Shown here: positions 28,321 to 47,822 of the stretch, piece after piece
Layout: every line of letters starts with the position of its first letter
Position numbering within the stretch: the first letter of the stretch is position 1
From: Epinephelus fuscoguttatus
Taxonomy: Eukaryota; Chordata; Actinopteri; Perciformes; Serranidae
Assembly: GCF_011397635.1 (NCBI RefSeq)
Contig: NC_064760.1
Location: 33,189,856 to 33,253,855, forward strand
Direction of reading: 5' to 3'
Length of the DNA: 64,000 nt
Notes under the pieces: generated by a model
Told to the model about the DNA's origin: nothing
Database searches by the model: none
What the model saw: only the letters and a program-made list of their open reading frames with translations
Made by a program: the position numbers and the translations under genes

Positions 28321-28341
28321 AACTACATTTCCCAGCACATG
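28321..28341 (+). promoter_or_regulatory. ZNF143/SBF-type promoter motif
   Basis: ACTACATTTCCCAGCA (28322-28337) closely matches the ACTACAATTCCCAGCATGC consensus bound by ZNF143 (Staf) in housekeeping promoters. It lies about 600 bp upstream of the vamp7 start codon, at the expected vamp7 core promoter. An inverted half (TGTAGTTCTTA) lies nearby at 28264-28274. Confidence 0.65.
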
Positions 28342-28933
28342 AGTAAACCCGTTTCCGGTCTGGAGGTCTGGGCGATTTGCAAAGCAGAAGTCACTCGAAA
28401 GGGATTAGCTAGCTTGCTAGCAGGTGAAATCTCTTTAGATGAGCTACTTTGAACAGCGCTGACACATCGAGGTATTGAATTCATTATTATATATCACTGT
28501 TAATGGCGCCAGCTCCGGTGCTAGACACGATAATTGGTATTGCGACAGACCGATGTTGTTATCAACCAGACGCCGTCATGTTCCTTGGTCAACAACATTT
28601 TTAGCTAGCTAGCTTGTTGTTTTCCTGCCACCGTTACTCTGGCTTTCGTTTTCGTTTCTCGTGACAACTGGATCGTGTAACTAGTAACTTAGTGAGCTTA
28701 GCGGTTACAAACGTTAGTTAAGCTACGCATATTCACACACATCGTTTCCTCTCCTTTGTGTCTGTTAGACATGTGACATACTGTGAAATGTTTCACCAGA
28801 ATCACTCTCTCTGTTGAGCAATCTCCTCCTTCCCCAGCCTACTCTGCCTGCCTCTGGCTCTGCCTGTAACATCTCACTCTTCTTTTTTAATGTGTTGTCA
28901 GCGAGTTATAAAGCTGAGACCCCAGCTGTTGCC

Positions 28934-35821
<6,888 letters not shown>

Positions 35822-36850
35822 GAGGAGAGTGGAGATAAATGAGAAGGAGATAAAGGAAAAAAGGAAGAGGAGGAGAAGCACCTGTTCAACTTTGCCTGCC
35901 AGTGGACACACAAGGAAACACAGCTTTCCTTCCTTTACTCCTCTAGCTTCAGTATCCCTAGACGACACATGCTGCTGCTCCTCCTCCTGCCTCCTTCCTC
36001 ACCCCCTCTTTGATAGTGTGCACATTGACTTGCCTTCTGGACAGGGAGTCCCACCTCATACCCACACTAATGGACAGCAGCCATGTGGCCTAAAACTGAT
36101 GTGGAACAATAATCTTGTCTTATAACATTCATCCTGTCTCATGCACTTCGTGGCCTGATGTATCAGTTTGTGATACTGTCCTGCTCCTGTCTATGTATTT
36201 AATCCATTCAGACTGATACCAGAATGAACCACAAAGATTGCTTGTCCTGCTTTTCCTTTATCATCCACACAGATATATGTGACCTGCATAGGTAGCATGT
36301 TGCAGATCCATCATGAAGGAATCCAACAATACAGTGTCTGGTCCTCTGTTATATAACTTAAAACTAATTTTTTGACAAAACTGATGCAGTATACAGTATG
36401 TCTCAAGCGTCTACTGAACCATGGTGGTGGTGTCTCATGAATGAGAGCCATTTTTTTCCTCTGAAACCGACGTTTTCTGATTTCCTTCACGTTTTACCGC
36501 CAAGCACAGTAGTATATTCTGAAATGGATGTTGTAAAATACCAGATATGATCATATAAATAAATATTGTAAATTTGATTAATATTACTGACTCAAGAGAT
36601 GTAATGGTTCTTTTAAATCAAGCCTGTTTTTTTTAGGGAATCCTTATCTCCTTCTCACCTTGATAGGAGGCTTCCTTTCACCTCTGCTAGGATGTTCAGT
36701 GTGCCCATATGTTCTTTCTGTTAACACAATGCACTTTTTACATTGTACATAGATTTGCTTCCTGGCATCATATGGTTTATAATCATGTAATTATTTAATT
36801 ATTGTACATTCAGATTTGATATAATAAAATCTGATGGTATCAAGTGGTTG
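35822..36850 (+). other. vamp7 3' UTR
   Basis: Noncoding sequence after the stop codon. AATAAA occurs at 36558-36563 and 36823-36828; either would end the vamp7 mRNA before the mtus1 promoter. A purine-rich stretch follows the stop directly. Confidence 0.5.
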
Positions 36851-37019
36851 ATCTCTTCAGATGGAAAACATAAAAGGTGTTGTGATATCTGTGGCTTTCA
36901 TTTTGAACATCTGACCTTATTACCAGAACTTAACTGATGAAGGCAATAAGCAATTCATTAATTTATTTCAACTGTTAGTGACTAAATGTTAGTATTAAGG
37001 ACCCCCTATCTCATCACAT

Positions 37020-37233
37020 TGTGCCAAAGTTCAAGCGAACGACGCTTTTACGTCACTTGGGCGAGCTCAGAGCCCTTTATATTCTACGGCACTGGGCGAG
37101 CTGAACTCCGGTGTGACGCATTTGTAGTTTCGAATGACATCCTGACATTTGATTGGTCAAGAGGAAGGAAACGTCCAGGTGAAGATAATTGGCCATTAGG
37201 TCTTCGTCCGAGATGTCGGTGCTTCTGTGACAG
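37020..37233 (+). promoter_or_regulatory. mtus1 main promoter and noncoding exon 1
   Basis: A CG-enriched segment with an inverted CCAAT box (ATTGG at 37152-37156) and no TATA box. A good donor, CAG/GTAACG, occurs at 37233/37234. The next acceptor in this direction with a plausible exon is CTTTACAG at 47714-47721, leading to the exon with the mtus1 ATG. The transcription start is inferred to be roughly 37.1-37.2 kb. Confidence 0.5.
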
Positions 37234-39641
37234 GTAACGTTGCAAAATATAAACCGAATGCTGTGTTGACTTTTTTTATGTGCCTTTTATTAACTTAATT
37301 GACTACTTACCTGGGCAAGTGGTAGGGCAGTTAGATGTTTTCTCTCACATTAGTTACTCACTTTAGTGGTTTAAATGATCCACTAACGGTACCGAAAAGT
37401 TCAACCTCCCATCAACAGAAATTAACTTTAGCGCCCAGCACTGTAGTGTTCTGTTTGATAACGTTAGCTAGCTAACATTAGCTTCTTTTTGTCAACCGTT
37501 GGCCTCAATGTTTGTTTTTCGACCGTTGACAGTGACGGTTGAAACTCAAGACCGCTAGTGGTAACGTTAGGCCGTTATGTTCACAACTGTATCCAAAACT
37601 CCTAATGTTAGCTAAAACCGCGACATTTTAACTTAAGTCTAGCTTATTTCCTTATCTCTTTAAGCGTCTGAGACGTGTTGTGTAGTCAACTGTGTTTAAA
37701 ACCATTTAAGGAGTTGAAAGAGTATTTTCCTTGCTATTTGTAGATGCATACTATGTTTACTCCTGATCTAATTATAGACTGGCTGGAGGAGGCCTCACAC
37801 AGGGATAATCTGTCAGGTACAAAATGCTGTAGCTACCAGTGGCCTGGAGTGTCACAGGAGCCAGGGAGGAATGAGGTACTACATACACACCCAGTAAGAT
37901 TCATTCATGTCATGGCTTTAAATATAGACATTTGACTAGGTGGATGTGGAATCACTGTTTTTCTGCTTGCACATTGATTAAAGTGTGATAACTTAAAGGC
38001 CAAATTTTGTTATGCTTGTGATGCTGATTGTACACTATTACAAGATGAAATTTTGTTCAGCAGGGACAGCTTATAGACAGTAAACATACACTACAACACC
38101 ACAAACCACTCTGAGAAGTTACTATAGAAGATAATTGAATATCCTCACAAGCTTATGTCACGGAGGGACCCACACAAGCCCTTTTAACACAGGCAGCACA
38201 GTAAGGCCACTATGAAGTCCCTTCTTTCTGTCAACTTTGCATTTTTACTCTAAACCAAACAATGATGGCATCTTGCGCTTCCAGTATGTGTTTTTTAGAG
38301 AGCATGCCAGTATCTTATAATCAAAAGAGGCTTTGACGGGTGTGCCATGTAACACAAAAGCATCGTGTGACATAACATAGGCGCCAGCAGCATTTTTTAA
38401 ACATGAACAATAGCATTACATGGCAGCAACAATCAGTTATCATCCCTGTTACATGGTGGCTGATGTCGTTCTCTGTTCTGAGGGTCAGGAGCTACCGGAC
38501 CTCTTAGTTTTTCCAATTTGCAGACTGCTGTTAATCTTCTTTGAGTTAGCTGCTAACTGCTATCGGCTTCTTTTTAAGTCTCCCACGGTCGGTCACACGC
38601 ATCAGACGACATTAGAATGTCACACCCATGCCGCTCATGATCGCATCCTGCCAGGTTTCCCGTTTATGCAGACATTGTTTCAGCGCTGTCACTACCACCA
38701 ATGCCAGCTTAAAGGCAAGGCAACTGTGTCCCCCCATTCTGCAGATTTTCCTTTTACAGAACGGCAACGCAGCATAACAGCTTTAAATTTCTGCTTTGAA
38801 GAGCCACTGTAAATGGGCCTATAGCTGCTGTGGGGCAAAACACAGACAGCACCAATGATGGTACTATTTGAACCTGGTCTGTACACAAGAAAATATGAGA
38901 TTAGCACTGTAACCATGGTGCAATCATGTGAGGTAATACGCTGTACAAATAAATAGGAGAGAGGTAGCAGAATATTGTGGCATAGATTTCCTCCTGAACA
39001 TCACCATGTAAGAAAATACAGGTAGATAACAGCTGTGTATACCAAGAACTGGACAACAGGACTAGACGATTGTATTTTTGTTAACATACACTTGTCATTT
39101 TAGTTAAACGTCAGCTTATAAATTAACTATAATTAATCTACATAAAAGTGATCATTATCTTAAAAGTGAAAATTTGAGATCTGTAAAGTTATCTATAATA
39201 TTAGTCAAGTTGCAGGGTGCAGACATGTTTAGCTAGCTAATATTTCCGGCAAGCTGTCTAGTAATTTATGTAATGGGTTGCTGTAATCACATTTAGCATT
39301 ACCGTGCACAGCCTAGCCAGCTAAGTCTCTGGATCTCACTAATGTTAAACATAATTAAAGCGAGCTATTACATAAATTAACACACTTTTGTGGCAATGTT
39401 AGCACGCTAAACATGTCTGCAACCAACCTGACTTAACAGCACGGAGTAACATTATAGATAAAGACATCTCAAATTTTCCCTTTGAAGAAAATGATTACTT
39501 TAATGTAGAAAAATTACGTATCATTAGTTAGCTGACAATACTTAAGTTAAGTGTGTACCACAAATGCAATCATCTGATCCCAGTGTCCAGTTCTTCCTTT
39601 TCACAGCTGTTATTCTGTATTTTCTGTAATGTGACTGACCA

Positions 39642-40843
39642 GGGGCCTATATCACAAAGCAGGATTAATGTCTTAGCGAGGTAACTTCAGGGTTAACCCT
39701 GGGTTTTCGGTCTCATGAAGCCGGTTCAGTTCTTATCGGGGTAGATCACCATGGTAACTTACTCTGAACGGCTATCCTGCTCTGGATCAGGGTAAGTTCA
39801 GGGTTGAATCTGATCCTATAAAAAGCACCACCCACTGGCCAATCAGCTGTTCGGGAAAAAAATGACTCCGCTGACAGAAATGCAGCCCAGTCATGACGGG
39901 AAGTTTAATTAATTTGATTGATTTTGATTTGAAAGTTTATTTTGAACATTAAAAAAGAAAAGAAAGCAACAACAACAGACAATGAAAAGATTGTTCAAAA
40001 AGGAGTGGAAAGAAGTTGAAATTTCATCCCACCCCTTCATAAGAAAGAAACTGATAATTTGCGGACACTTAATAGCACCATTAATTAGATAATTGTAATA
40101 CACGCAATTCATCTGCGCAGCATTGATTTCATGGGATTCAAGGGTGTGATCAGTGTCAGATGTACAGGTACAGGTACTGTAGCTACGTGAACCAGTGATG
40201 AGTAATTTAACCTACACATAATTTTATTTGCTACCTTGTTTTGTCTTGACTTTTCCCTCTCTCCTCCTCTATTTCTTCTTTCCTTACCCGTTTTTTTTCT
40301 TCTCTATTATGTGATTTCATTGATGTTTTGACAGGGGAATTTCTTTGATAAGCTTTTAGTGGCTTCTAACCTCTCCAGCACTTTTCTTTTTTTAATCTTG
40401 TAAACTTTATACTGTCTGTTTTTAACATTATGTGCAAATAAACTAATCTAAACTAAAATTAACATTATTCATCCCATTATGCGTTGCCACGCATGTTTCC
40501 TCCTCCTGCAGCTGCCACGGTGTTGGCCTTTTCTGTAATGTTGCTTTCCTCCTCCTCATATTTTAGTAGAATTAATCTCTGATCCTCACATGAGAAATAC
40601 TTTTTTTCCTCACATATGGCGCTCTGTGAGGATGCTCAGTGACGCTGCGCTTCTCTCATGATTGTGATTGGTCCGCTGCGTGCGCGTTCATGGCTCTTGA
40701 TAAAGCAACCCTGGGTTGAGTTACCGAGTTGATATCCATTGTCGTGATACCGATTATCCTGATTGCCGTTGTTAGGGTTAGTCAACCCAGGATAGGTCTG
40801 GGTAACCCAGGAAAGGTTGATCTCGCTTTGTGATTCAGGCCCC
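39642..40843. mobile_element. MITE with GGGGCCT...TCACAAAGC termini
   Basis: The left end reads GGGGCCTATATCACAAAGC. The right end is its inverted relative (complement GGGGCCTGAATCACAAAGC), 17 of 19 matching. Further inward both arms share GGGTTAACC/CCTGGGT-type words. About 1.2 kb without transposase. This terminus is frequent in teleost Harbinger-like MITEs; the family assignment is inference. Confidence 0.65.
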
Positions 40844-42086
40844 AGGTTCAAATAGTATTGTTGTTGGTGTTGCTTGTGTTTTGCCCACAAGTAACTACAT
40901 GTCGTTTCCTTAGAGCGTGGGTCGATTTCCCTTTTGCTCATCTGTTAATTGTAATTCATCTGTGCAGCATGACAGCTCACCGTGACCACTTGCTGTTTTA
41001 CTAGCACAATATTTTTTGTGATGACAATGATGCATTTGTCCATCAGTGTTGTGCATGTTTGTTTACACACACTGGTCGCTTCTATTATTTGTTGTTGTCC
41101 AACCCTGAAAATACCTTATGAATGTATATTTAGTGTAAGTATCACAGTTTAGGCTAACAGGACAAATGGCTAACCAGGACACATTGCACAGCTGCTGACA
41201 CATCTGACATACCTCTGTTTTTCACTAGATGGCATAGGCCCACAGCTTTGTATTGAAAGCCTTTTGTATTACTTCTTGCCTGAGCAGACTGACTAATATT
41301 CAGACCGTTGAAAGACAGTGCCGTGCTATTCTTCTAACCAGGCTCATTGGTGTGGTTTTGTTCCCCTGTGCTTTACAGAGGACAGCGTTGTCCCTGTGGT
41401 ATGCTGGCTGGAATCCCCCAGCTTGACCTGCTGCCCTGCTGTAGTGTGGTGCATCTCTGTGCCAGGGCTTTTGATGGCTGTCCCTGCTACTCATAACTGC
41501 TCACTGTATGATACTGATGTGTTCAGTCACCCATGCAAAGGCAAGGAAAGGCCATTTGAGCCTTTCTGCCCAATGCCTGGGGGGCTTTAGAAATAGAGAA
41601 GCATTGTTCTGTTGATCTCACTCTGTTTTAAATGTATAATTCAACTTGAAGGCAGTAATTTGCACTGGATTTTTCTTGGACAAATCGAGGTACTTTGTGA
41701 GGCCTTGTATCAAACAGTAATGTTGATAATGAATCTAAGGCAATCACAAAATAACCACATTTTATTGTTTGACAAAGCAGAATGAATTGGGCCCAGTAGA
41801 CCATACAGTAGTTGGCAGTTTATTGTGAGTGTTGGGTATCAGAGGGATCTTAGCTGGTTATCCTCGTGGTTTTGAATATTTTGTATATGCTTTCAGAGTG
41901 TATACTGTTTAATTGGCAGCATATATCACTGAGGTTTCAGGTCTGAATCTTGGACTGGAGAGTCTCAATTCTGCTGAAAATAGACATCACCTCATTCTTA
42001 CAACAAAGATACTTGAAGATCAGTGTGAAAATGTTTAGATTACATAACAAGACCCACTAACCAACAGATTTTAAAGGACATAAGAC

Positions 42087-42930
42087 CAGGGTTTCTGTGG
42101 ATTAAAAAGTCTCAAAAGGCATTAAGCTAATTAATCTAAAAATAAGTCATTAATTGGTATTAAAATGTCTTAAATCAAGCCCTCAAAAATCTTAAAAATG
42201 CTAAAGTATATGAATGAGGCTTTAATTAATCAGGTGTTATCTAACATTGCATTGTTAAATCTCAAAATAATTGGTCACATGGATTTGATTTGATTTTTTT
42301 TAAATTATTTACCAAATGTCATTAACATCACATGGATCAGGATAGTGAAACCAACAGCACTCATATTTTGTTCCTGGCGGAGATGCTCAGAGCAGAAGAT
42401 CCACTGTGTGCCAGCTAACTGTCATTGTACTGTGCCCTGGGTGACATAGGGAAACAAATTCAACAAAAACTGGCTGTCTGATCAAGATTTCACAGCTTGT
42501 CTGAAACCAGTATTAGACAGTGCACAAAAGCCCTGGTGTAATTTAAGCAAAATGTTTTTCAAACTTGGCATGATGGTAATCAGAGCAGTGGAATCCTACA
42601 TGTAGGGTTGGAAACACAAAACTGCCACAAAAAACAGCCAACAAATGCTTGGTATTTATCAGTTCTGTTTTACCCTTGTCGTTGTCATGCCTAGAAAGTA
42701 CTACATTTTTTCAGCTCTTGAAATAGATCATCTAACTTTTAACAAGGCCAAAAACATAATGTTTTATGTTATAAAAACATTTGGGCAAAATTGTCACCAC
42801 AGTAATAATTGATGTCTGTTCTTGTTTTTGTTTTTTTGCGATTTTGTTTATTGTAAAATTGGTCTTAAATTAAATTCAGAGTGGCAGTAAAAGTCTTCAG
42901 TCTATCATGATTTAAGCCTTAGAAACCCTG
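42087..42930. mobile_element. MITE with CAGGGTTTCT termini
   Basis: Terminal inverted repeats CAGGGTTTCT (42087-42096) and AGAAACCCTG (42921-42930), flanked by AAGAC on both sides (42082-42086 and 42931-42935). The inner left end carries AAAAAGTCT/TAAA-type repeats typical of a family common in fish. No coding capacity. Confidence 0.6.
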
Positions 42931-45549
42931 AAGACTAATTCTCAGATAATAAGCGTGCTCTATACCATGATTTACATCTTGTCTCTAGTTAAGATTAGAC
43001 TGTTGTTCCCAGGGTCAGGGGCCTTGTATAGATTAAGCAGAAATAGCATAGGTCTTAGGGGTCTTAGACTGGTGTCACACCACTGCTGTAGTGTCAGGAT
43101 CAAGTGTCGAGTTGTTTGTGTACAACATAAGGCGGTGTCTTCAGACAGTGACATTATCAGTGCAGAACTATGGAGATCTTATCAGCTATGACCAACATTG
43201 TAATGCACTGAAGTAAGTTCCTGGGCAAATTATGGTTGGTAACTACCATTTGAAACTGCCGTAGCACAACATTTTCCTAGGAATCCAGGCCTCCCGTCAC
43301 TCTACTCCCCTTTTCACTTATCCCTTGCTAAAAAGCAGCCTGATCCATTCCCTCATAAAAGAGGGACTTTGGCTGCTTAGCAACAGTGAATGCCAACACA
43401 GCCTGGCAGGCCATGGCCACTCCCCCAGCGCTGGGCTCAGCATGGATAAGGTAACATGTTGCTTTCTTCCTTACTTGCTCCCTCTGTAAACTTGGGAGTG
43501 GAGCTCCACACTCAGCACAGTCCTTAGCTGGACCTTGACATGCCTGCACTGGAGAGCACTGTGCAGCCAAGTCACTGATGGTGTCTGACACAGTGACTGT
43601 TTGGAGAGAGTGCTGATCCACTGCTGCAGTACGCCTGCTGGACTTAGTCACGTTACCTCAGGGAGGGGAGGGAAAAAAAACACTACTGCCTGCACAGGGG
43701 GCACCCTCATTCAGGCTGTGATGTTACTGATGCACGGTTGACTCTGAACACGAGGAGGGAGGAGTGGTCTGGTTGAAGCACACTCGCACACCACTGCCTG
43801 CCCAGTTGGCTGGATTTAGCGCATTGGAAGGAAAGCAGTAATGGGATTGTCTCTGAGAGAGTAAAATGAGCCGGGTGAACCTGCAAAAACTAAGTGATCT
43901 GACGTAATACAGCAGGCAACACATCTGAGTGTGGAGACATGTCCTTGTCAGCTGAATGGATAGAACAAGAGTGAGGGTACTGAGGTACTTCATACTATAG
44001 TTGATCCCTTTTTTTTAAGACAAAGGTAAGTTTTGTCCCGTTTTTATTATTGCTTTTCTGCAGTCTTTCTTTCTATCTGTTGGCTCAGTGTCTTGCAGCT
44101 TGTTTTTGTGGTTTTATGTTTCCACAAACATTCTCATGTCTTGGTTTGTTTCAGTTGCAGTTGTACTTTGCATAACAATGTAATGCCCAGTCACGTCTTT
44201 AACCAGAAAAGAATCACTGTTCTGCATTGTTTTATTGAGTGGGAAGATACTGCAGTGGCGTGAAGGTGCAGTTCTTGCCAAGGTTCAATGTGCACAGCAG
44301 CTTGCCAAGGCTGTATATTTTATTTGATTGTACAGATTGTAATAATGCCCAGCAAGGCGTGTTGCCTTTCTGCCTGTTAAACAAACATATTATTCATCAA
44401 GATTTGGACTGTTGGTCATGTTGATGAAAGCAGAGCTTCCTTGATAGATCTTATCAGCAGTAGTGCCAAAAGTAGGACAGATCTAATATTAATGTCTAGT
44501 TTGTCTCCCAAATGTTTAAACCAAAGATCAATTTAAAGAGTAGAGTAAGAGGGTTAGTAAGATTCAGAAATTCCAGCTGAGTACAGTAATTCATGGATTG
44601 CGTTGTCTTTACTGATTGAACTGTTTAATATTTGGAGGTGTGCATGTTTGAAGTTAGGGGCCAAAATTATAGTTGACAGTGTCTTTTTGATTTCTCTATT
44701 ACAGTTGCTGTTTTTCAAATCAGTTACTTTGGTCAGTACACTTACATAAAGCACAGTGTTTACACTATGTACTTATTTACATGGTACACAGATTTTGACA
44801 GGGTAGTGTTATCTCAATTAAAAACACAGACATTGCATACTCGATGAAAATGACGGTCGCAAATCTGGCACCTTTTCTTATGCTTGGCGAATTCCAGCCA
44901 AAATATATTCTTGCTATAGGCTTTCTGCTTGCTTGCTCACTTGACTTCTTCTGTATTTATGTATTTATTGTATTACAAATGAACATGCTTTCACAGCTTG
45001 TTTCTATATATCTATGAATGTTTGTGGCTTCTACTGGCTGGCTCTACCATCAGCTGATCTACTTAGTTAATAATAGCTGCTGCATTTTGTGAATGTTTAC
45101 AACTTGTCAAGCATCTGACTGCAGATCTAATACTTAAATGTTCTACACAGTGAAGACAGCAGTTTAACATGCATAAACACCAAATGCTACTACACCTATA
45201 GGCCATAGCTTATAGTCCAAACAGTAAGTCTCAGTAGTCAGTGCCTGATGATGAAATGTGCCACTGTTAGCTAGCTAGCAAACTAACGTTATCATTGTGT
45301 TATTGTTCTCAGTAAATTTCTACAGAATCAATGAATTAGTTAACTAAACAAAGTCGTGGCTTCTATCCAGTAACAGTACACTGGTAGTGAAAAATACATG
45401 TGTTTTTGCACAGTGCCTCTGTGTTCACTGCAGTAGTTGGCTGACATTTAACAAGTTTGAAATGTTTTTGTGGTCCCGCCCTTTCCACTACGTAAGAGAC
45501 ATGGTGACCATTTAGAGCGACAAGTGTCCATTATTCCACACTCAGCTTT

Positions 45550-46110
45550 TTGACCGTTATGAGGAGCGGTGTTGTGGTTCACAGAATTCACGGTTCGATG
45601 AGACAGTGCTGTCACAGTTCGGTATGTTTTCGATACATCGGAAAATTTGAAATTTCCTCGATTTTTAAAATGTTTAATTAATAAAAACAAACAGAGTGAC
45701 ATTTTTTGACTTGGAACAATGATGGAGCTATACATGAGTGACCCATCTTCTGGAGCATCTTCTTAGCAGCATATAAAACAAAAATTTCTCCGTAAAAATA
45801 TTAAGCGTGGTATAGTAGATTTAAGCAAAAATACAAACAAACAGTTCTGTTTCTGGAGTGTCCTTTTAAAAAAGAAATGTATAAAAACTAACATCATAAT
45901 TTGGGCAGCAAGTTACCTGTTCCATCATGTGGATTGCCTTGTTGAGTGCAGTGGCACTGAAAACATGATATTTTGCACAATTCAATCTGTACATTTTATT
46001 TTCTAAATGTCATCGGATTAGTTCAACAAATTGTCCGGTTCCTAATGCAGACCGTACTGAAAGCCTCATTCCAAAAGGTTAGTACAAATATGTGTATTGT
46101 TACACCCCTA
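45550..46110. mobile_element. Probable hAT-type MITE remnant
   Basis: TTCACGGTTCGATGAGACAG near 45586 and TTCGGTATGTTTTCGATACA near 45620 match words of a common fish repeat. The right end TTGTTACACCCCTA (46097-46110) looks like its terminus. The left terminus was not found, so limits are approximate. Confidence 0.4.
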
Positions 46111-47822
46111 CTTATGAATACAGTCTCATATTACACTGCATTTTGCCATACTTCTCAGATTGAACACATTCATGCACTCAAAAGAGCAAGTATAAGCACA
46201 GAAGTATCCGATTTAAGACGCAGAAAGTGTCTCATTTCGAAGCAAAAAAAATTTGCTCATTTATTTGAGTGGACACGTGCTGAATTTTCTGATTGAGTCC
46301 ATGTGCTACTAAAAATTAGTTTGTGAAGGTGGCAAATGTTTTTGCTATGATTTAAAAAAACAGCCAATGTAATTACAGTTTTGTGCACCTCAGACCTACA
46401 GCTTGCTCTAGTATTGTCAGGTCTTAAGTGACTAGAGGTGTCTCTCACTCTTTTCGTATATCACTCACTTTTAAGTAGAGCCCTGTTTGCCTCTCATTTC
46501 TTAGGGAAAGAATTGGCTTGTTTTGACACCCAGACCACACAACTGCCAGATTATGTTTTGCTACAAAGAAACTTCTGTCTTAGCAGTAGTACACAGATGA
46601 GCCAAAGGCAAGCAGGCTGCCACTCAAGGATGAAAACAGGAGTTTAATATGCTGCATATTATGAACTGGACCCTCTCTTCTTCTTTAGACATGTATTGTT
46701 TTGTGTTTTCGAATTAGAGAGCTTAACTAAGTTATATGTTTTCTGCATTTTATTTTGTTTTCCAGGAAAGTCAAATAGCCTCACTGATTCTGCCCCTTCT
46801 TCCTCAAGCAGTGTACTCGCTGTCTTATTAAACTTCACAGAAGCGCAGTGCGGACTATGCACAGTTTTTCTCTCAACAATTGAGATATATGTTTGTGATT
46901 TATTTACTATTTTAGGATGACTGCTACTGGGAAAGGTGGACGGGATCAACTTTTTGCTATAGAAACATGTTACGCAGAATAATAAATAATTTTAAGTTTA
47001 CTTCAAGTGGTACATTTTCTTATATGCAGCAGGATGACTGGGGCCTGCATACTGGAACATTTTTAGGCTGTTGGTGACTTGATATCTTACTCTCCGGTGG
47101 TACATGCTACAATGGTGCTTTTGTTGTAGTAGTAGCTGTCTGGCAAGCTAAGCAGTCTGGTCAGCTTAAAAAAACACAACAGTACACAACAAAGTAGTTA
47201 AGACTGCCGTTAACTTCTCATGCCAGCCACATGACGTCTCATTTCAGAGTAGAAACACGGCGTGTTACTGCTGGTCCACCCTCACAATTAAGCTTTTATT
47301 AATTCAGGAGAGACAGCAGGTGTGTCTGGGAAAACATCTTTAGAAACAGTACAGATATTGAAGTAATCTGATATTCAACAGTCTTAATAAAAATTACATA
47401 TTGTGCCACACAGCACAATTGGGAGATAATTTAGACAGACTTGCACAACAGTATTCTCCAAGCATGATCCTGATGACTTTTGCATTTTTCATTGAGCCAA
47501 GTCATAAATAATTTGTGTATCCAGTTACTGTTACAATGACCAATTGTTGCAAAGGTTTACTAGGGCAGGCCTAGTCTTGCACTAAAATCTTCAGCAGAAT
47601 ATCTGGGCATACCCTATCACTCTGTTTGGGCACTCCTGTTAACATTGAAATTACAGAGATGTCAATATATCTTATGTAGTAACACAATAATAAAAATGTG
47701 ACCTTTTCCTCCCCTTTACAGATATTAATGCCTGATCAACAAAACCAATGGATTACAGTGCTGCTAACTGAATGTGAGGTTATTTAGAGCTGCAGAAGGT
47801 AAAATCCTGTCTGAACATCAAA

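Larger units (their letters stand above)
26992..28901. promoter_or_regulatory. Divergent polr1d/vamp7 promoter region
   Basis: The head-to-head genes are separated by about 1.9 kb between start codons. The vamp7 half (about 28320-28720) contains the ZNF143-type motif, CG dinucleotides and a probable noncoding first exon; the acceptor at 28900-28901 (GTCAG) precedes the exon that holds the ATG at 28934. The exact end of noncoding exon 1 could not be fixed; GTGAAA at 28422 is one possible donor. Near polr1d no TATA box is evident. Apart from the microsatellite, nothing else was recognised at 27300-28300. Confidence 0.45.
37234..47721 (+). other. mtus1 intron 1 (presumed)
   Basis: No coding exon was recognised in this 10.5-kb stretch. 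It holds the MITE-type elements at 39642-40843 and 42087-42930 and a possible hAT-type remnant around 45.5-46.1 kb. ORFs here have no recognisable family. Confidence 0.45.
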
